In this document: one piece after another, positions 11,989 to 25,600 of the stretch | How positions within the stretch are numbered: the stretch's first letter is position 1 | Layout: each line of letters begins with the position of its first letter | Source: Clytia hemisphaerica | Lineage: Eukaryota > Cnidaria > Hydrozoa > Leptothecata > Clytiidae | Reading direction: 5' to 3' | NCBI GenBank assembly: GCA_902728285.1 | Contig: CACVBU010000538.1 | Span: 585,141-649,140, forward strand | Length of the DNA: 64,000 bases | The notes under the pieces: generated by a model | Seen by the model: the letters and a program-made list of their open reading frames with translations, nothing else | The model's database searches: none | What the model was told of the DNA's origin: nothing | Made by a program: the position numbers and the translations under genes

Positions 11989-12439
11989 CTAATTACCTAT
12001 ATTCACTGCTTTTACTCATTTTTTGATATCACTGGCCTTCCCCATGCACTGACGCTGCTTTTAAATTGTGCACGAGAGTTTGATAAAATAAATGAATTGC
12101 CTTCAGGGTTACCCCAAAAATACGTTATTTTGATTAAAAACATATTTTTGTAGTTTGATTGTTTTGATAGCTTTAAGTCAACAAGATATCTATCGAGTAC
12201 TCTGTCACCACAATTTATTGATGAATTTTAAGTCCTATTCAGAGTCACATTATTCACAAATATTGCAAAAAGATTTCAAAAAAAGATACCCACACAAACC
12301 ATTGTAATTTCATTGTATTTTAACGAGCGTTGCACACCTCGGCATACTTCCAACGTACTTGCTCTATTGTCTTAAATCCGCCATTGCCCAAAACCCACCT
12401 TGATCGAAGAGACAGAGTAGTACTATCCTCCAAACTTGA

Positions 12440-12600
12440 ATCTTGATCCTTTAGGGGGTTATTCTGCAGTACCGTGAAAAGCACATGCCGAAATCATATT
12501 CCGACCTGTGTGCCGACCAATCTAGATTCTATATACCGATATCCCGTGCCCCCTGATACTCAGGGTAATTCTGCTGAACAATCTCTAATTCAAACTGGAA
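12440..12600. repeat. Dispersed repeat shared with 30.3 kb
   Basis: GTGAAAAGCAC, CCGAAATCATAT and GATACTCAG segments occur in the same order here and at 30325-30610, indicating copies of one dispersed element. No coding content. Confidence 0.5.
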
Positions 12601-12675
12601 AGGAGAATTTTATTAGTTCGAATTAGAAGTTATTACAGTACGTATATAGAAAAAATGAAATTTGATTTGACTTGT

Positions 12676-12903
12676 ACATCCCTCTGTGTCACAGACCCAA
12701 CGGGACCTCCAACCCTGTGGAACAATTTAATCAAATTACCCTACAATTTTGGTCCCATTGGGATATAAACTTTGGTTTAATCCCCATTTTAAATTCAATG
12801 AGAAGATTGCACTTCCAAAACCATCCTTACTGGATTAAAAACGATATATGTTTTCATTCCGCTCTGTGGGAAAGAGTTCCACCGGGCACGGAAACAGGGA
12901 GTT
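12676..12903. mobile_element. MITE of the CTGTGTCACAGACCC family
   Basis: It begins with a variant of ACACCCCTGTGTCACAGACC and ends in CCACCGGGCACGGAAACAGGG-type sequence. The body shows the CCCACTGGGA-like iterations of the copies at 27907 and 40336. Confidence 0.5.
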
Positions 12904-13221
12904 TTTATCTATGTCTTCTAATCTACTTGCGGAACATGCACTAAAAAAAAGACGTAACAGAACTCTATTAGGAAATTTTGTATTTCCGCGATTCTCTCTC
13001 CTAAGTGAATGAAAGTTTGAATGGTAGAACAGTGTTTCTAATAGCTTGTTCTTGCTGTGAAACTTTTGTGACGTATTAATAAACGTGAAAAGAAAAATTT
13101 GTTTTAAATCATGCTTAATATGTCGTGGTAGGAATAACGGTTTCTTTTCATTTCTACTACATGCGATATTGGTTAGAATAGGACAACGACTTCAGCCTAA
13201 TAGTGGTTTACTAAAGCGAGA

Positions 13222-13478
13222 GGGATAAACCACAGATTTCTGCAAATACCGAAGGGCTAGATGGAGTGCTTTACGCTTTTTCAAGCAAAAAAAGTTGAAT
13301 ATCGCAAAAATAACATTGCTATTGTTTTTGAAAATCCGCGACGCTTCTGATTTGCCAAGCGCTGAAATTGTATTGTAATGTCACGTGACCTAGGTAGGAT
13401 TTCTTACTGAGATAGGCCACACTTTTCAGACCAAGCATGCTACTTAGTCTTTTTGGCTTTATAAATCTGTGGGATAAA
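13222..13478. mobile_element. MITE just upstream of the receptor-like gene
   Basis: Inverted ends GGGATAAACCACAGATTTCT and ATAAATCTGTGGGATAAACG. It is related to the element at 57526-57837 (shared CCGAAGGGCTAGAT and TCACGTGAC segments). It ends about 145 bp before the ATG at 13622, so it may form part of the promoter or 5' UTR. Confidence 0.6.
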
Positions 13479-13621
13479 CGCAGATGCTCACTACTGAATG
13501 CTGTTAAAACTGTATTCGTTGCGCTATATTCGATAACTCTTCAAGATACATATATGAATTTCCACTATACAGAGCAAAAACAAATGATGGATGAAAATTC
13601 GAACATTTCAATATCGAAACC

Positions 13622-16600
13622 ATGACTTATCATGAAGAAACCTGCTTGCTGAAATTTCTTTTATTTTTGGGTTGTTTAGCAAAAGTAGCATCTGGTAATT
13701 TCACCTTATGTGATAGTAGCGAGATACAAAATTTCACTGGTGTACAAACTACAGACTCTACATTCCAGACTTTAATTCGTCGTGACTATGATGCATCAAC
13801 CAATCAGATTACAGGAATCGATCATGTGACTGTTCAAGAATGTATTAAGAAAAATTGCACACAAGTTTGTAATGAGTTGAAATGCGAGGCCGGACAAACA
13901 GCTTGGTATAACAAGACTTGGACATGCCTTGATGATTCGACTTTCTTGAAAGAACAAGGTAAGCGAGACAAAAACCATTAATCACGCGTCCATAAAGGCT
14001 GTCTTGAAGTCCGTAACGTCGATGTAGGGGTGTAGGGCCTACGTCGCCGGGTCAAGCGAGGATATAGCTACCTCACTTCGTTTTTGAAATTTCACGATTC
14101 ATACTTATTTCAATAGCTTCATTTTTGGGCAAAATCAGTCTGAAAGAAGGCCATTTCACAGCATATCGTGCAAACCGTTGTCATTATAATTTTAGTCTCC
14201 CCAGCTGGCACACAACGTTGTTTTAACGTTCAAATAACGTTATTTGGACGTTATGAATGTCAAATGGACGTTGTTTTGACGTTGTGTGCCAGCTGGGTCA
14301 CCTTTCAGATCATGGCGTGGGTCCTCTCATACCATTGTTATTTTTTGGAGTTGACAATGTCATGAACTAAACATAGACAATTCTTCGATTGTTTGGCAGT
14401 CTAAAACAACATGCTCTTAAAGCCTTGACCATTGAATCAATAAATTAGAACTTCTAAAGGCTAGAATAAAATCAAACCTTTTCGAAAAAAGTGGAACCTT
14501 AAGATATTTTGTAGTATGATGCACGTCGGATTGAGGCTAGTGCCTTTCTTAGTTTTTCCTTGGTACATCCTTTTTAATCTGGCGTGGTTTTTCAATCTAC
14601 AGTTTATGCAAAAGCCGTGTGGAAGCTGGTCATTTATGTTTGAAATAAGTAAGTAAATCTGCGACCTACCTTATCGGCCCTTTTTTGCGCCGGCCTTTAT
14701 TGGCGTTATTTTTGGGCTCGTGGCGTAATAAGGGCCGGTGTTAGAAGGACCGGCGTAAAAAGGGCCCAAAAGGTAGATAGTAGATGGTAGAGAAGAATGG
14801 TTTCACTCTTCCTCCTTGGAATGCTTCACTTATCCTTGATCTTTCACCTAATTCCCGAGTAACGAGCAGCTCGGCGTCATGATCGGGATTACATATGATT
14901 GTATTGAATTATCCAGATTCTCTCATAATTTAATAGTAGAATAGTAAGACCCTCATTTTATTATTTCAGAATGCAATGTCAACATCAATCCTAGTGACAT
15001 CAAATTCCATATACCCACTCTTCCGCCAAATGACACCCAACTCCGTCCTATGCATTTTTTATATCAAGCAAAGCGAACAGAGTTATGGTTTAAATTTGAC
15101 TTGTATAGATGCTCTATCATTACTTCAAAATGTATTTCCGCCCACTACGCCCACCAAAAGGGTGATGACTCTGGAGGATATCATTCTGGTTGGGAATGCA
15201 TTACTGGCTTAGAGAATTTGAAGAAATGTTTTGAATTTGTAAAAGCGGGAAACAGTGGAAAAGGACTGAAATTCAAGGTAATTTCTATTTTTCATTTAAC
15301 CAGCACGATGACCCTTTATCATCAGTGATTCGATGAAAAGAAATTGTTGTCCTTACAATTTTGATTGATTTGTGATTTTCATATACTATAGGATTCGTGT
15401 GTTCATTTGTTTTACAACTTAAAAATCTATTAGCTGGCGATGAATTTTACACTTCTTGCTTGCTTCAAATAGTATGAAATTTCTGATTTTGATAGATGTT
15501 TTCATCGATAAGGGTCCAATCTACTTAGTGACACGGGGGGAGGGGCTATATGTATTTGCTGTACATGTATGTACCCGATTTTCTAATGACCTTTGTGTGA
15601 TAAAACTTGCATTATTGATGAAAAGTTCATTGACAAAAATGGATGAAAAAATTGACGAATTCATCTACCGACGATAATATTTGGCAGACGAATATTTTTG
15701 CCAAATGATTTTTGATAATTTCGAACATTTTTTTCTGTTAAAATCAAATATTGTTAATTGCTAAGTTTCAGGTTTATGTGCTGCTTCTATGACCAAGAAT
15801 TGCCAGCAGACTGACCAGTAGCGTGGCTGCCTCCCCCAGCGGCGTTTTTTTTGTGGTGGGGGGGGGGGAGGGGGCACCGAAAAGGAAGGAGTGCAAAAGA
15901 CCCTTCAAACAGTGATTTCAGCTCCCCTTTCCTCTTTTTACCTCACAAATGGCTGTTTTTAGCCTTATGGAGAAATGGAGAAAAATTGCCAATCCACCAC
16001 GCTATTGACCGTACTTAGTAATGTATAAATGGTAGAAGACATAGCAAAAACGCATTTAAATCGAACAGAAATTTACCGATTATCACATTTAGCAAATCAT
16101 ATGATCTCACTAAGCCTTGTAACTTTTTGTCTAATGGACTGCCCATTTGGATGCTAATCCTCATAAATGTCATAAATACAACTCCAGATTACATAGCATT
16201 ATCAAAACACACAATGCTACTTACTATATTTTTCTTGCATTGAAAAATTTATCTGTCTTTGAATACATCCCCTTCTCACAGACTCGGTAGGATTACTGCA
16301 CTCTGGTACAGAGTAGGATAAAAATAACGAAAATGACCGGGGATTTCAATCTTTTTTGTTTTCAAGTCAGAAAATTCAGTGGGGATCGGAAAAAATAGCA
16401 TAATATTTTGCAGCGAGGATTGGTTTATTTAATTATTTTCAGTGGGGAAAACAATTAGTGTATAATTTTCCACCGGGGATGATATTTTGGCAAATTTTTC
16501 CAGTTGGAAGGGGTCCCAGTGGGTCTGTGAGAAGGGGGTGTTAGTTTCGGTCATCCAAAAATTCAATTACTTTGACAGATAAAGTTGACTTTGGGGATTT

Positions 16601-19600
16601 TTTTAATGAAAATTTTTTTATGACTTGGCAGACTAAACACGTAAGAAATAAAACGTGGGCCGTGTATGATTAGAATTTATTTGAAAATATTAAGAGTTAC
16701 CGAGGAACTCGAATGAAAACTGAAACCGTAAGAGATATTCTCTATTCTCTAAACATTGTTGGGAATCGATGTATCTTCCGCTCCCGGGGGTAATAGGTTT
16801 ATGAGATGACGGGTATGTCCGAGCTAAAGTTCGAAAATCGACCCATTGAGACTGAGTTTCGAAAATGTTCCCATTTTTTGACGTGTTGACACGCTTGAGG
16901 GACTATTTACCACAAATTTCAGCCAACATTTTTAAATTTTAGTTCAAATTTCAAGAATTTACGAGCCTTTGAGAGATTTGATTTTGGCATGAACATATAA
17001 ACGACTGGACGTCTATCTTTTATTGTCTCTTTGAAGCAAGCTTCGTTGCCGCCTGTATTTCAAAATTGGTATGAAAAATCCGACAATATTCCGTCATAAT
17101 TTTATTCCTTTGAATTATTTAGGTGAAAGGATTGATAGAGCTTGAACATTACTCCTAATGCACAAAAAGATTATTTTCAAATTTTTTCACAAGTTTGCAA
17201 TATATTCTATCGACATTTTCAACTCTAAAATGCAGAATTTCAACTGCGTGTATACTTTTGAATCCCTTTTGTCACTCCAATAATTTTTTTTATGACTTAA
17301 AAAAATAGCTTGCCAAAGTTGAGAGCCTGTTTCATAAGAATATCGAAATTAAAATGTGACACTCTCTAAAATTATTAGACACTTTTAAGTCAAAATCTAG
17401 AAATATTAGTCGGAGTTTTGACAAGCTGACGATGATTTTGCCTTTGTTATCTTTGTTATGATATAGATAAACGACTTGAGAAGAGTAGAACAACAGAGAC
17501 TTTCGTCGAAGTTTTGATGTTGTTAGCAAGGTATTCCCAAGCGGTATATCATCAAAATCTATTGTTTCATTTTATGCTTTTAACGAGGCGGCAACGAAGC
17601 TAGCAGCCTTTTCTACAAAAAGACAAAGGATATGGATGTCCAGTCGTTTATTTGTTCATGATTTTGGTAATTTTGCAACCCTTACAGAGACTAAATTGCT
17701 TTTTAATGGTTTTGTACCCCTTTGAGGGAATTTCGAAGTGTGAAAAAGATACTGGCACCCATTTTACCTGAGTAGCCCCCCCCCCGGGCTTCCTAATTGA
17801 AAGTGTATGTATTGACTATTTTCATTCATTTATTTTTCAGCTTGGATGTGAGGAAGAGCAACTGTCTAAATACAGTGGACTGTTACTCAAAGTTCCCTTG
17901 TTTTGCACATATCAATTTGGAAGTAGTATCATCAATAAAGAATCTTGCTTGATTGTGAAAATTTCGGGAACGCAGACAGGTATGTAAGAAAAAAACAACA
18001 GTCAACTCTCTCTAATTCGAATCTCTATTATTTGAATATTTCTGAAATTTGGGCTAAAACGTTCCCAGCTGGCACACAACGTCGTTTCAACGTTCATCCA
18101 ACGTTATATGGACATTGTGAACATTAAATGAACGTTGAAATGACGTTGTGTGCCAGCTGGGTTGGTCCCCCTCAACTGGATAATGGTATGAAATAATCTC
18201 CGTAATTCAAACATTTCTTTAATTCGAAATGAAAAGATTCTATGTCCCTTGAAAATCAAATCAAATTAGAGAGAGTATCATCTTTCACAATGGTTTTTAG
18301 ACATTTAAAGTGATTTGGTCTTAGATCTCATATAAGTGAATACCACGTATAGACCGATTCTATGTGACGTCATCTTTACCCACAACTTCGTAATCAATTT
18401 ATTATTCAACTGACATTGTTTTGAAATCGGCACCTTATGAATACCAGAAATGACGCAAGGGTCCTGGGGTAGGGGCATTGACCTTGACGGCTGACGGGGA
18501 CGTGTCACTGGAGTTTGAAAAGTGGACCCTGTCAGATTATAAACATCTTGAAAACTAGCAAATTTAACACCCTGTCAGATATCTTCAGAACCTAAAAAAG
18601 GGACCCTGACCAGCAGCACGTCCCCGTACCAAGTATTGCCTAAGTACCCCCCCCCCCCTGGGTAAGGGTACATAATCTAGACACGGTAGAGAGAAGGAGG
18701 ATAGCGAGAAAGCGAGTAGTGACTTTCTCAACTACACGTTTTTTTTTTATAAGAGCGTCAAAAATTTTCGAAGCCTTCGGATGTTCTTAGTTTTTTGGAT
18801 TTGAAGCCTAAAAATGTTCTTAAAATGTTCTTATTTTCAGCATTTTTTGAGCATTTTGATGTAATTTCTTAAATTAATGCATGTTTTTAAGTCTCCAAAG
18901 CCTTAGAATGTTCTTAGAATGCTCTTAAATTTTTGGAAGCCTTATGTTTTTATATAGTTTGTTCTTATAAAAAAACGTGTAAAAATCTTTTGCAGAAATA
19001 ATGTAATGTTCTTAAAATATCGTACAATAAACTCATTTCATGATGGCTGTTTTTAAAGAATAAATGTATTCTTGCTCGAAATGAAAACTCTATGATTCTC
19101 AATAAATCAATTATGGCTTATAGACAAGAATATTTATCCTGGAAATTTTTGAGCTACAAATGAAAAGTATTTCATAGACCTCAAAATCCTATTTGGATAG
19201 TTGCTTTAACATTGATGTGTTTTGACCGTTTGTTTAGCTTTTTTTCACATTTTTACTGTTACATCATTATATATCACATACACGCTTTTTTTATAATAAT
19301 GGTGTAAATTCATTTCATCATGGATATTCTTAACTTTTTTAGGAAAATCGTCCAAAAATATTCTTACAGCATTCTTAGGTTAGAATCCTAATTCAAACTA
19401 AATTTAACATTTAGTACATACGTCTCAAACATAAAATGGCGTTTTTGTGAAAGGAGTAAGCCTTACTTGGGTGTAATTGACAATTTATAATTGAAAATGC
19501 TATAAAAATGGCATAGCATTCCATGATGGTGATATTCATAGCATTATTCTAATTTTTTGGCCATTTTCATCATGGACATTCTTATAAAAGTTTATTCTTA

Positions 19601-22600
19601 TTTAAAAAAAAGCGTGTAGTTGCTCTAACAAAACCCAGCTGGCACAAAACGTTGTTCCAACGTTCATCTAACGTTATATGGACGTTGTGAACGTTAAATA
19701 AACGTTGAAACAACGTTGTATGCCAGCAGGGAAGGTCTTTTGACCGTTTGTCTAGCTTTTTTTCACCTTTTTACTGTTACATCATCATATATAGAAGAAC
19801 TTACTTGTTAAAGACAGCCGGATGAAGATAAATATTTAAGACGACTTAGAAAAAAATTTTGGGAAGCAAAACTTACTATCAAAGTGTCTTACACAGTCAA
19901 AAGCTCAATTTTCTATAAGAAAATCTCTATACGAAAATTTTTGTTTTAGAAAAAGAGGAATTTGAATAAATATTTTTGAGTGCAGGTGATAAGAGTGACC
20001 TAGTATCTCAAAAAGATACTTGCAACATCAATATATTCATGTTGAGAATTTGCAAAAAAAATTAAGAATATGGTAAGAATACCACCATCATGGAAATTGG
20101 CAAATGAAACCTAAGAATGCCATGTGTAGATAGCATGTTACAGTTAAATTGTCAATTATTATCAAGCAATGCTAAAAAGTTCAACAAAAATGCCAAATTT
20201 TTTCTTGAGGCATGAGTGTTACATGCTAGATTTCCGCTGGTATTGGATCCAAACCAAAGAATACCGTAAGAATAATTCAGTATGATTTTCCTCAAAAAGT
20301 TAAGAACGAAGAATGAAAAGAAGTTAAGAATGATGAATTGAAAAAACACCATTCTTATAAAAAATGCGTGTATTTTGGTCAAACTTTGAATTTAATTTTT
20401 TTGATAAATATCTTTGAAATAACTGATTTAATGATCTCACCCATAAAATTAAAGTAAAAAAACTGAAGTACGGGTATCTGCCGCCCGACATTTCATTTAC
20501 GGGTGTTTTGTGCGTAAATAAAGACTATGTATAATAGGAACAATGGCAGAGTTTTCATGGTGCGCTAAAAGGTCTTAAACCATTGGGTTCCGGGTCAAAT
20601 CCCCACTCCTTCCAAATATTCTGTTCAGTTTATAGAGAGGCCGAGCCGGATTGCTGTGATCCCTGTAAATTCAATCGTAAGAAGATCAGAGAAATTCTAG
20701 ATTACTTGGATAGATTCCATCTATATTTACACTGCTAAATGAAAACTTTTAAAAGCGATAATTCTACAAATCTTAAAATAAAAACATTCAATAAAAAGAG
20801 TCTACTCAGGATTTAAAGCTTTTTTCCGTGAATTTTCAATTCTCAATATATAACCATTCTTATAAGAAAAATCTTTTTTCAGTCGCCGTTTCTATCCATC
20901 AATCTTGGTCTAAAAGTCGATTGTTCCTTTTCCCTCCTTATCTCTCAAAATATTTGATTATTTTTAAAGAAAATACTATAATCGCCTCAAAACTTTACCC
21001 GTTTTACTTCTCACACTGTATATGGAAATATTTAAGTTATTTCCCAAACAGACAAACATATGTTTTTTTGCTTGCTATTAACACGAAGGGATTGAGATAA
21101 GAAATGTTTAACTTATGTACCTGCAGTAATCGTTAAAGAGCCACCAGTAAGCATATGCGGATTTAGAAAGGAAAAAGATGTGTGCTGATATCATTGCAGT
21201 AGTTACAGAAAGCAAATTTTTGCTAGAATTTTTTACAGTAACACTTGCTGACATACATGCTACCGCTACAATGCAACATTATCTTTTCGTCAATTTATAT
21301 TTTTACATGTAAAATACCAATCTATATTGTACTCTTTTTAACCAATCAGATTGCAGATATTTTTTGGATCACCGATAAATCTTAAGATCTTAAATATAAT
21401 GGCTTTTTTGAATTTAACGAATATGTTTCTTCTTCATAAATCATATGCTAAAGTCTATTCACGATAAGTGTGCACTCTTTTTTCTTTTACCTATAACTTT
21501 TGAAGGAATTCTTCAATCTTTATAAATTTGGTATCATTGGAAAGATATTAGTGAGTGGAACAATTTAGAATAAAAAAATCCCTTAAAAAAATCCCAAAAA
21601 TGAAGATGAAAATGAAGAAGAAAAAAATGAAGATCTTGTAGAATACTGCTATAACTTTCATTTTTACTGAAGTGAAACCTTGATTATCGAACGTCATCAA
21701 TGTGAAAAAATTTCATTAAGATATTTATTCAATATAAAGTTATGATACAAAGTTAAAAAGTGATTGACCCCAAAAAACAGCAAAAAACTGCAGAAAACAG
21801 CGTTTTTAGACGTCAATCAGCTTATAACTTTGTTTGATATCTTTTGACTGAATGATTATTTTTGAGAATTTTTTTCACAGTAATGACGTTCGATGATCAA
21901 GGTTTCACTTCACGGAAAATGGTAGTTATAGCACTTTTCTACAAGATCTTCATTTTTTTCTTCTTCATTTTCATCTTCATTTTTAGAATTTTTTTGAAGA
22001 TTTATTTATTTTAAATTGTTCCACTCACTAATATCTTTCCAATGATACCAAATTTATAAAGATTGAAGAATTCCTTCAACAGTTATCGGTAAATGAAAAA
22101 AGAGTGCACACTTATCGTGAATAGACTTTAATTCACATTTTGCTTTCTCTGATTCAAAGATGATCCGAATAATGCTTCCTATTAGTCGAAAATTGTGAAG
22201 ATTTGTGAGATTTGATTAGATCTTTGAGAGTATGCTGGTATTTCACAGTCGAAACGGTGAAGTTACAACACCACGGTTCAGTAAAAAATCAAACTTTCCT
22301 GCTTGAAAAAATTGCAAAAATACGTGATTAATTTCAAAGCTTGTAAGTTTGGGTGTTTTTACAAAAATCTTTAGGCTCATTAACCCAGGAATTCCTCTAG
22401 AATGTAGTTAAGTGTTTGAAAATAATTTTTTACAGCCTCAAAAAGTTCGGATTACGTAAAATGCGGATGATCAAATATTTCTATTTATCTACTGCAACCA
22501 CTGCAACTTTTTAAATGTTGGTTTTATAAGTGACAAAAATTTAAGCACTTTAGTTTAGATGGTTGCATGCCCTTTCTATTCATTGCAAAAATTATGGGTT

Positions 22601-25600
22601 CGAGTTTACAGCGCTGGTACCTAACATATCGAAGCAACGTTTTTTTGGTATATGGTCCCCGACTTTAGGGCGACAAAGTACTAAATCTAATCGCATTTTT
22701 CTCTTTTCTTTTAAGCAACAGCCGTAGTAGTGTAGTGGTTATCAACCTTGATTCCCGTCTGGGAGATTAGGGTTCGATTTCCACTCGGTGCTATGATTCA
22801 CTTGGCAAGTGAATGTACCTTCGCCTAGGTCGACTCCATGCTTTGTCAGGGGAACTGGGTTCCATCACTCTGATAAAAGAGTATGTGGGACTATGTCAGG
22901 CGCTACACGTGGTATGGTGACGATACTCATAGGTTCAACACTTGCGAAGATATATCTCCTCCCGCGTAATTCGAGTATCGTCGTCTATACCAATAACTCT
23001 GTCGCGTCACGAGCGCAGGGTTAGCAGTGTCTGGTAAGCGTGGTAATTTCCCTATCCTAGGGTAGGTATCTATCCAGGGCTCACTTTTCTCTCTCTTTTC
23101 GTTTAAACAGTTGAAGGAAAAATGAATGGATTATGCAAAGATAACTCAACTTGTAACGTGAGTATTACACCATGGACACTACTTTTTATCATACAATTGT
23201 TTATTTTCTATTAACAATGGAAGCATCCCTGTCTCAGTAATCATCCTCTATTAAGCAAAACACCGCAGCCAATGACCCTGCCTAAAATTATTGATTCTAG
23301 GACAATTACCCCAGTGATAATTACCCATGGACAATTGCCATCAGGACAACTACCCCCAGATAATTACCCCCAGGAAATTGTCCGGGGGGTGATTACCCCG
23401 GTGGCAATTGTCACGGGGGTCAAGTTTCCTGTCACCAAATTATTTGATAAATACCCATTCTTTTAAATGCTCTTTGGAATAAACGCGCCTCCTAAAAACC
23501 AAAATATTTGATAACCGCCCGGTGCGTTTAATCGAAACAATACGGTATTTCTGCAAACCTTTATTTATTTTGTCATTTTGTAGTAATCATAGTCGAACGT
23601 GCGCAACGCACTGGGCTCAACTTCAGTGGCTTCAAATTATTCATAGGCCCAATTGTAGACCCCCAGATATTTACCCAATGAACAAGTGTGCCAAATTTCA
23701 ACCAAATCCGACCATTTTGGAGGCCTGTAGGCTGCTTCAAAGCTTTAGCCTCGTTTTGGAAAAAACTCGTCCCTAGGCCCCAAAAATTTAAATTTTTGAA
23801 AAATGCAAAAAACACCCCCAGATATTCACCCAAGGAACAAGTGTGCAAAATTTTAGCCAAATCAAACAATTTTTGAAGTCACTGGCTTCAAATTATTCAT
23901 AGGCCCAATTGTAGACCCCCAGATATTTACCCAATGAACAAGTGTGCCAAATTTCAACCAAATCCGACCATTTTGGAGGCCTGTAGGCTGCTTCAAAGCT
24001 TTAGCCTCGTTTTGGAAAAAACTCGTCCCTAGGCCCCAAAAATTTAAATTTTTGAAAAATGCAAAAGGCACCCCCAGATATTCACCCAAGGAACAAGTGT
24101 GCAAAATTTTAGCCAAATCAAACAATTTTTGAAGTCTCCAGGCTGCCCCAAAGTTTTAGCCTCGTTTTGGCGAAAAACTCGTCCCCAGGCCCCAAAAACC
24201 AAAATTTTCAAAACATGAAAAAAAACACCACCAGATATTCACCCAAGGAACAAGTGTGCAAAATTTCAGCCAGATCGAACAATTTTTGAAGTCTTCAGGC
24301 TGCCCCAAAATTTTAGCCTCGTTTTGGCGAAAAACTAATCCCCAGGCCCTAAAAATCAAAATTTTTGAAAAATGAAAAAAAGACCCCCAGATATTTACCC
24401 AAGGAACAAATGTGCAAAATTTCAGCCAAATCGAACAATTTTTGAAGTCTCCAGGCTGCCCCAAAGCTTTAGCCTCGTTTTGGCGAAAACTCATCCCCAG
24501 GCCCCAAAAATCAAAATTTTTGAAAAATGAAAAAAAAACCACCCAGAATATTACCCAAGGAACAAGTGTGCCAAATTTTCAGCCAAATCGAACAATTTTT
24601 GAAGTCTCCAGGCTGCCCCAAAGTTTTAGCCTCGTTTTGGCGAAAACTCGTCCCCAGGCCCCAAAAATCAAAATTTTCAAAAAAAAAATGAAAAAAACAC
24701 ACCCCCCCGATATTTCACCCAAGGAACAAGTGTGCCAAATTTTCAGCCAAATCGAACAATTTTTGAAGTCTCCAAGGCTGCCCCAAAGTTTTAGCCTCGT
24801 TTTGGCGAAAACTCGTCCCCAGGCCCCAAAAATCAAAATTTTTGAAAAATGAAAAAAACACCCCCAGATATTCACCTAAGGAACAAGTGTGCCAAATTTC
24901 AGCCAAATCGAACAATTTTTGAAGTCTCCAGGCTGCCCCAAAGTTTTGGGACATACACACACACAGACAGACACACACACACACATTGTCAGATTCTAAC
25001 TCAACTGAAGTTGAGAAAAAGCTAATCAGAATTCAAAAGCTTCGACTTTTTGTTAAATTCAGTTTGTTGGGTTGATCCCGAGCCGGATAATCGGATAGCT
25101 ACCAAAAATATAAAAAACGACATAATTTTACTTACAAAATCCCATTTCGTATCCTTGAGTCACTTGCACAACTTTTTGATACACTTGCGGCTGTAGCACT
25201 ATTTATACTCATACCTTTCGTGAGTTCTCAGTACACCTCTTCTCACAGGCCCGGTAGTATTTTTTTAGCCAGTAGGGATTAAAATAACGGACTGAAACTC
25301 GATGGGGATTTCTATTCCCATATTTTTATGGCTGGGAATTAATATTCTTTTGTTTTCAGAAAATTGGGTGGGAATGGGAAAAATAGCATAATATTTTCTA
25401 GTGAGGATTGCTTTATTCATATGGTTTATTTGATTAATTTTAGTGAGGACAAAAATTGGAAACGATTTTGGCCAATTCTTCCGGTGGAAAGGGGTCCCAG
25501 TGGGTCTGTGAGAAGGGGGTCTCAGTGAGTGCTTTCAGAAGCATAAAAAAGCGAACAGAAGGACTGTGTTCGAGTTTTCACTAAACCTGTCCTTTTTTGT

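Noticed and set aside
13437..13625. 62-codon frame upstream of the receptor-like gene
   Set aside because: It is in a different frame from exon 1, begins inside a MITE, and lacks a signal peptide.
22721..22795. Functional tRNA gene
   Set aside because: A and B boxes are present, but the cloverleaf is poor and the sequence continues into the shared SINE body.
24412..24852. 146-codon frame and its antisense partners
   Set aside because: Translation repeats with the 156-bp array and has no start or splice context.
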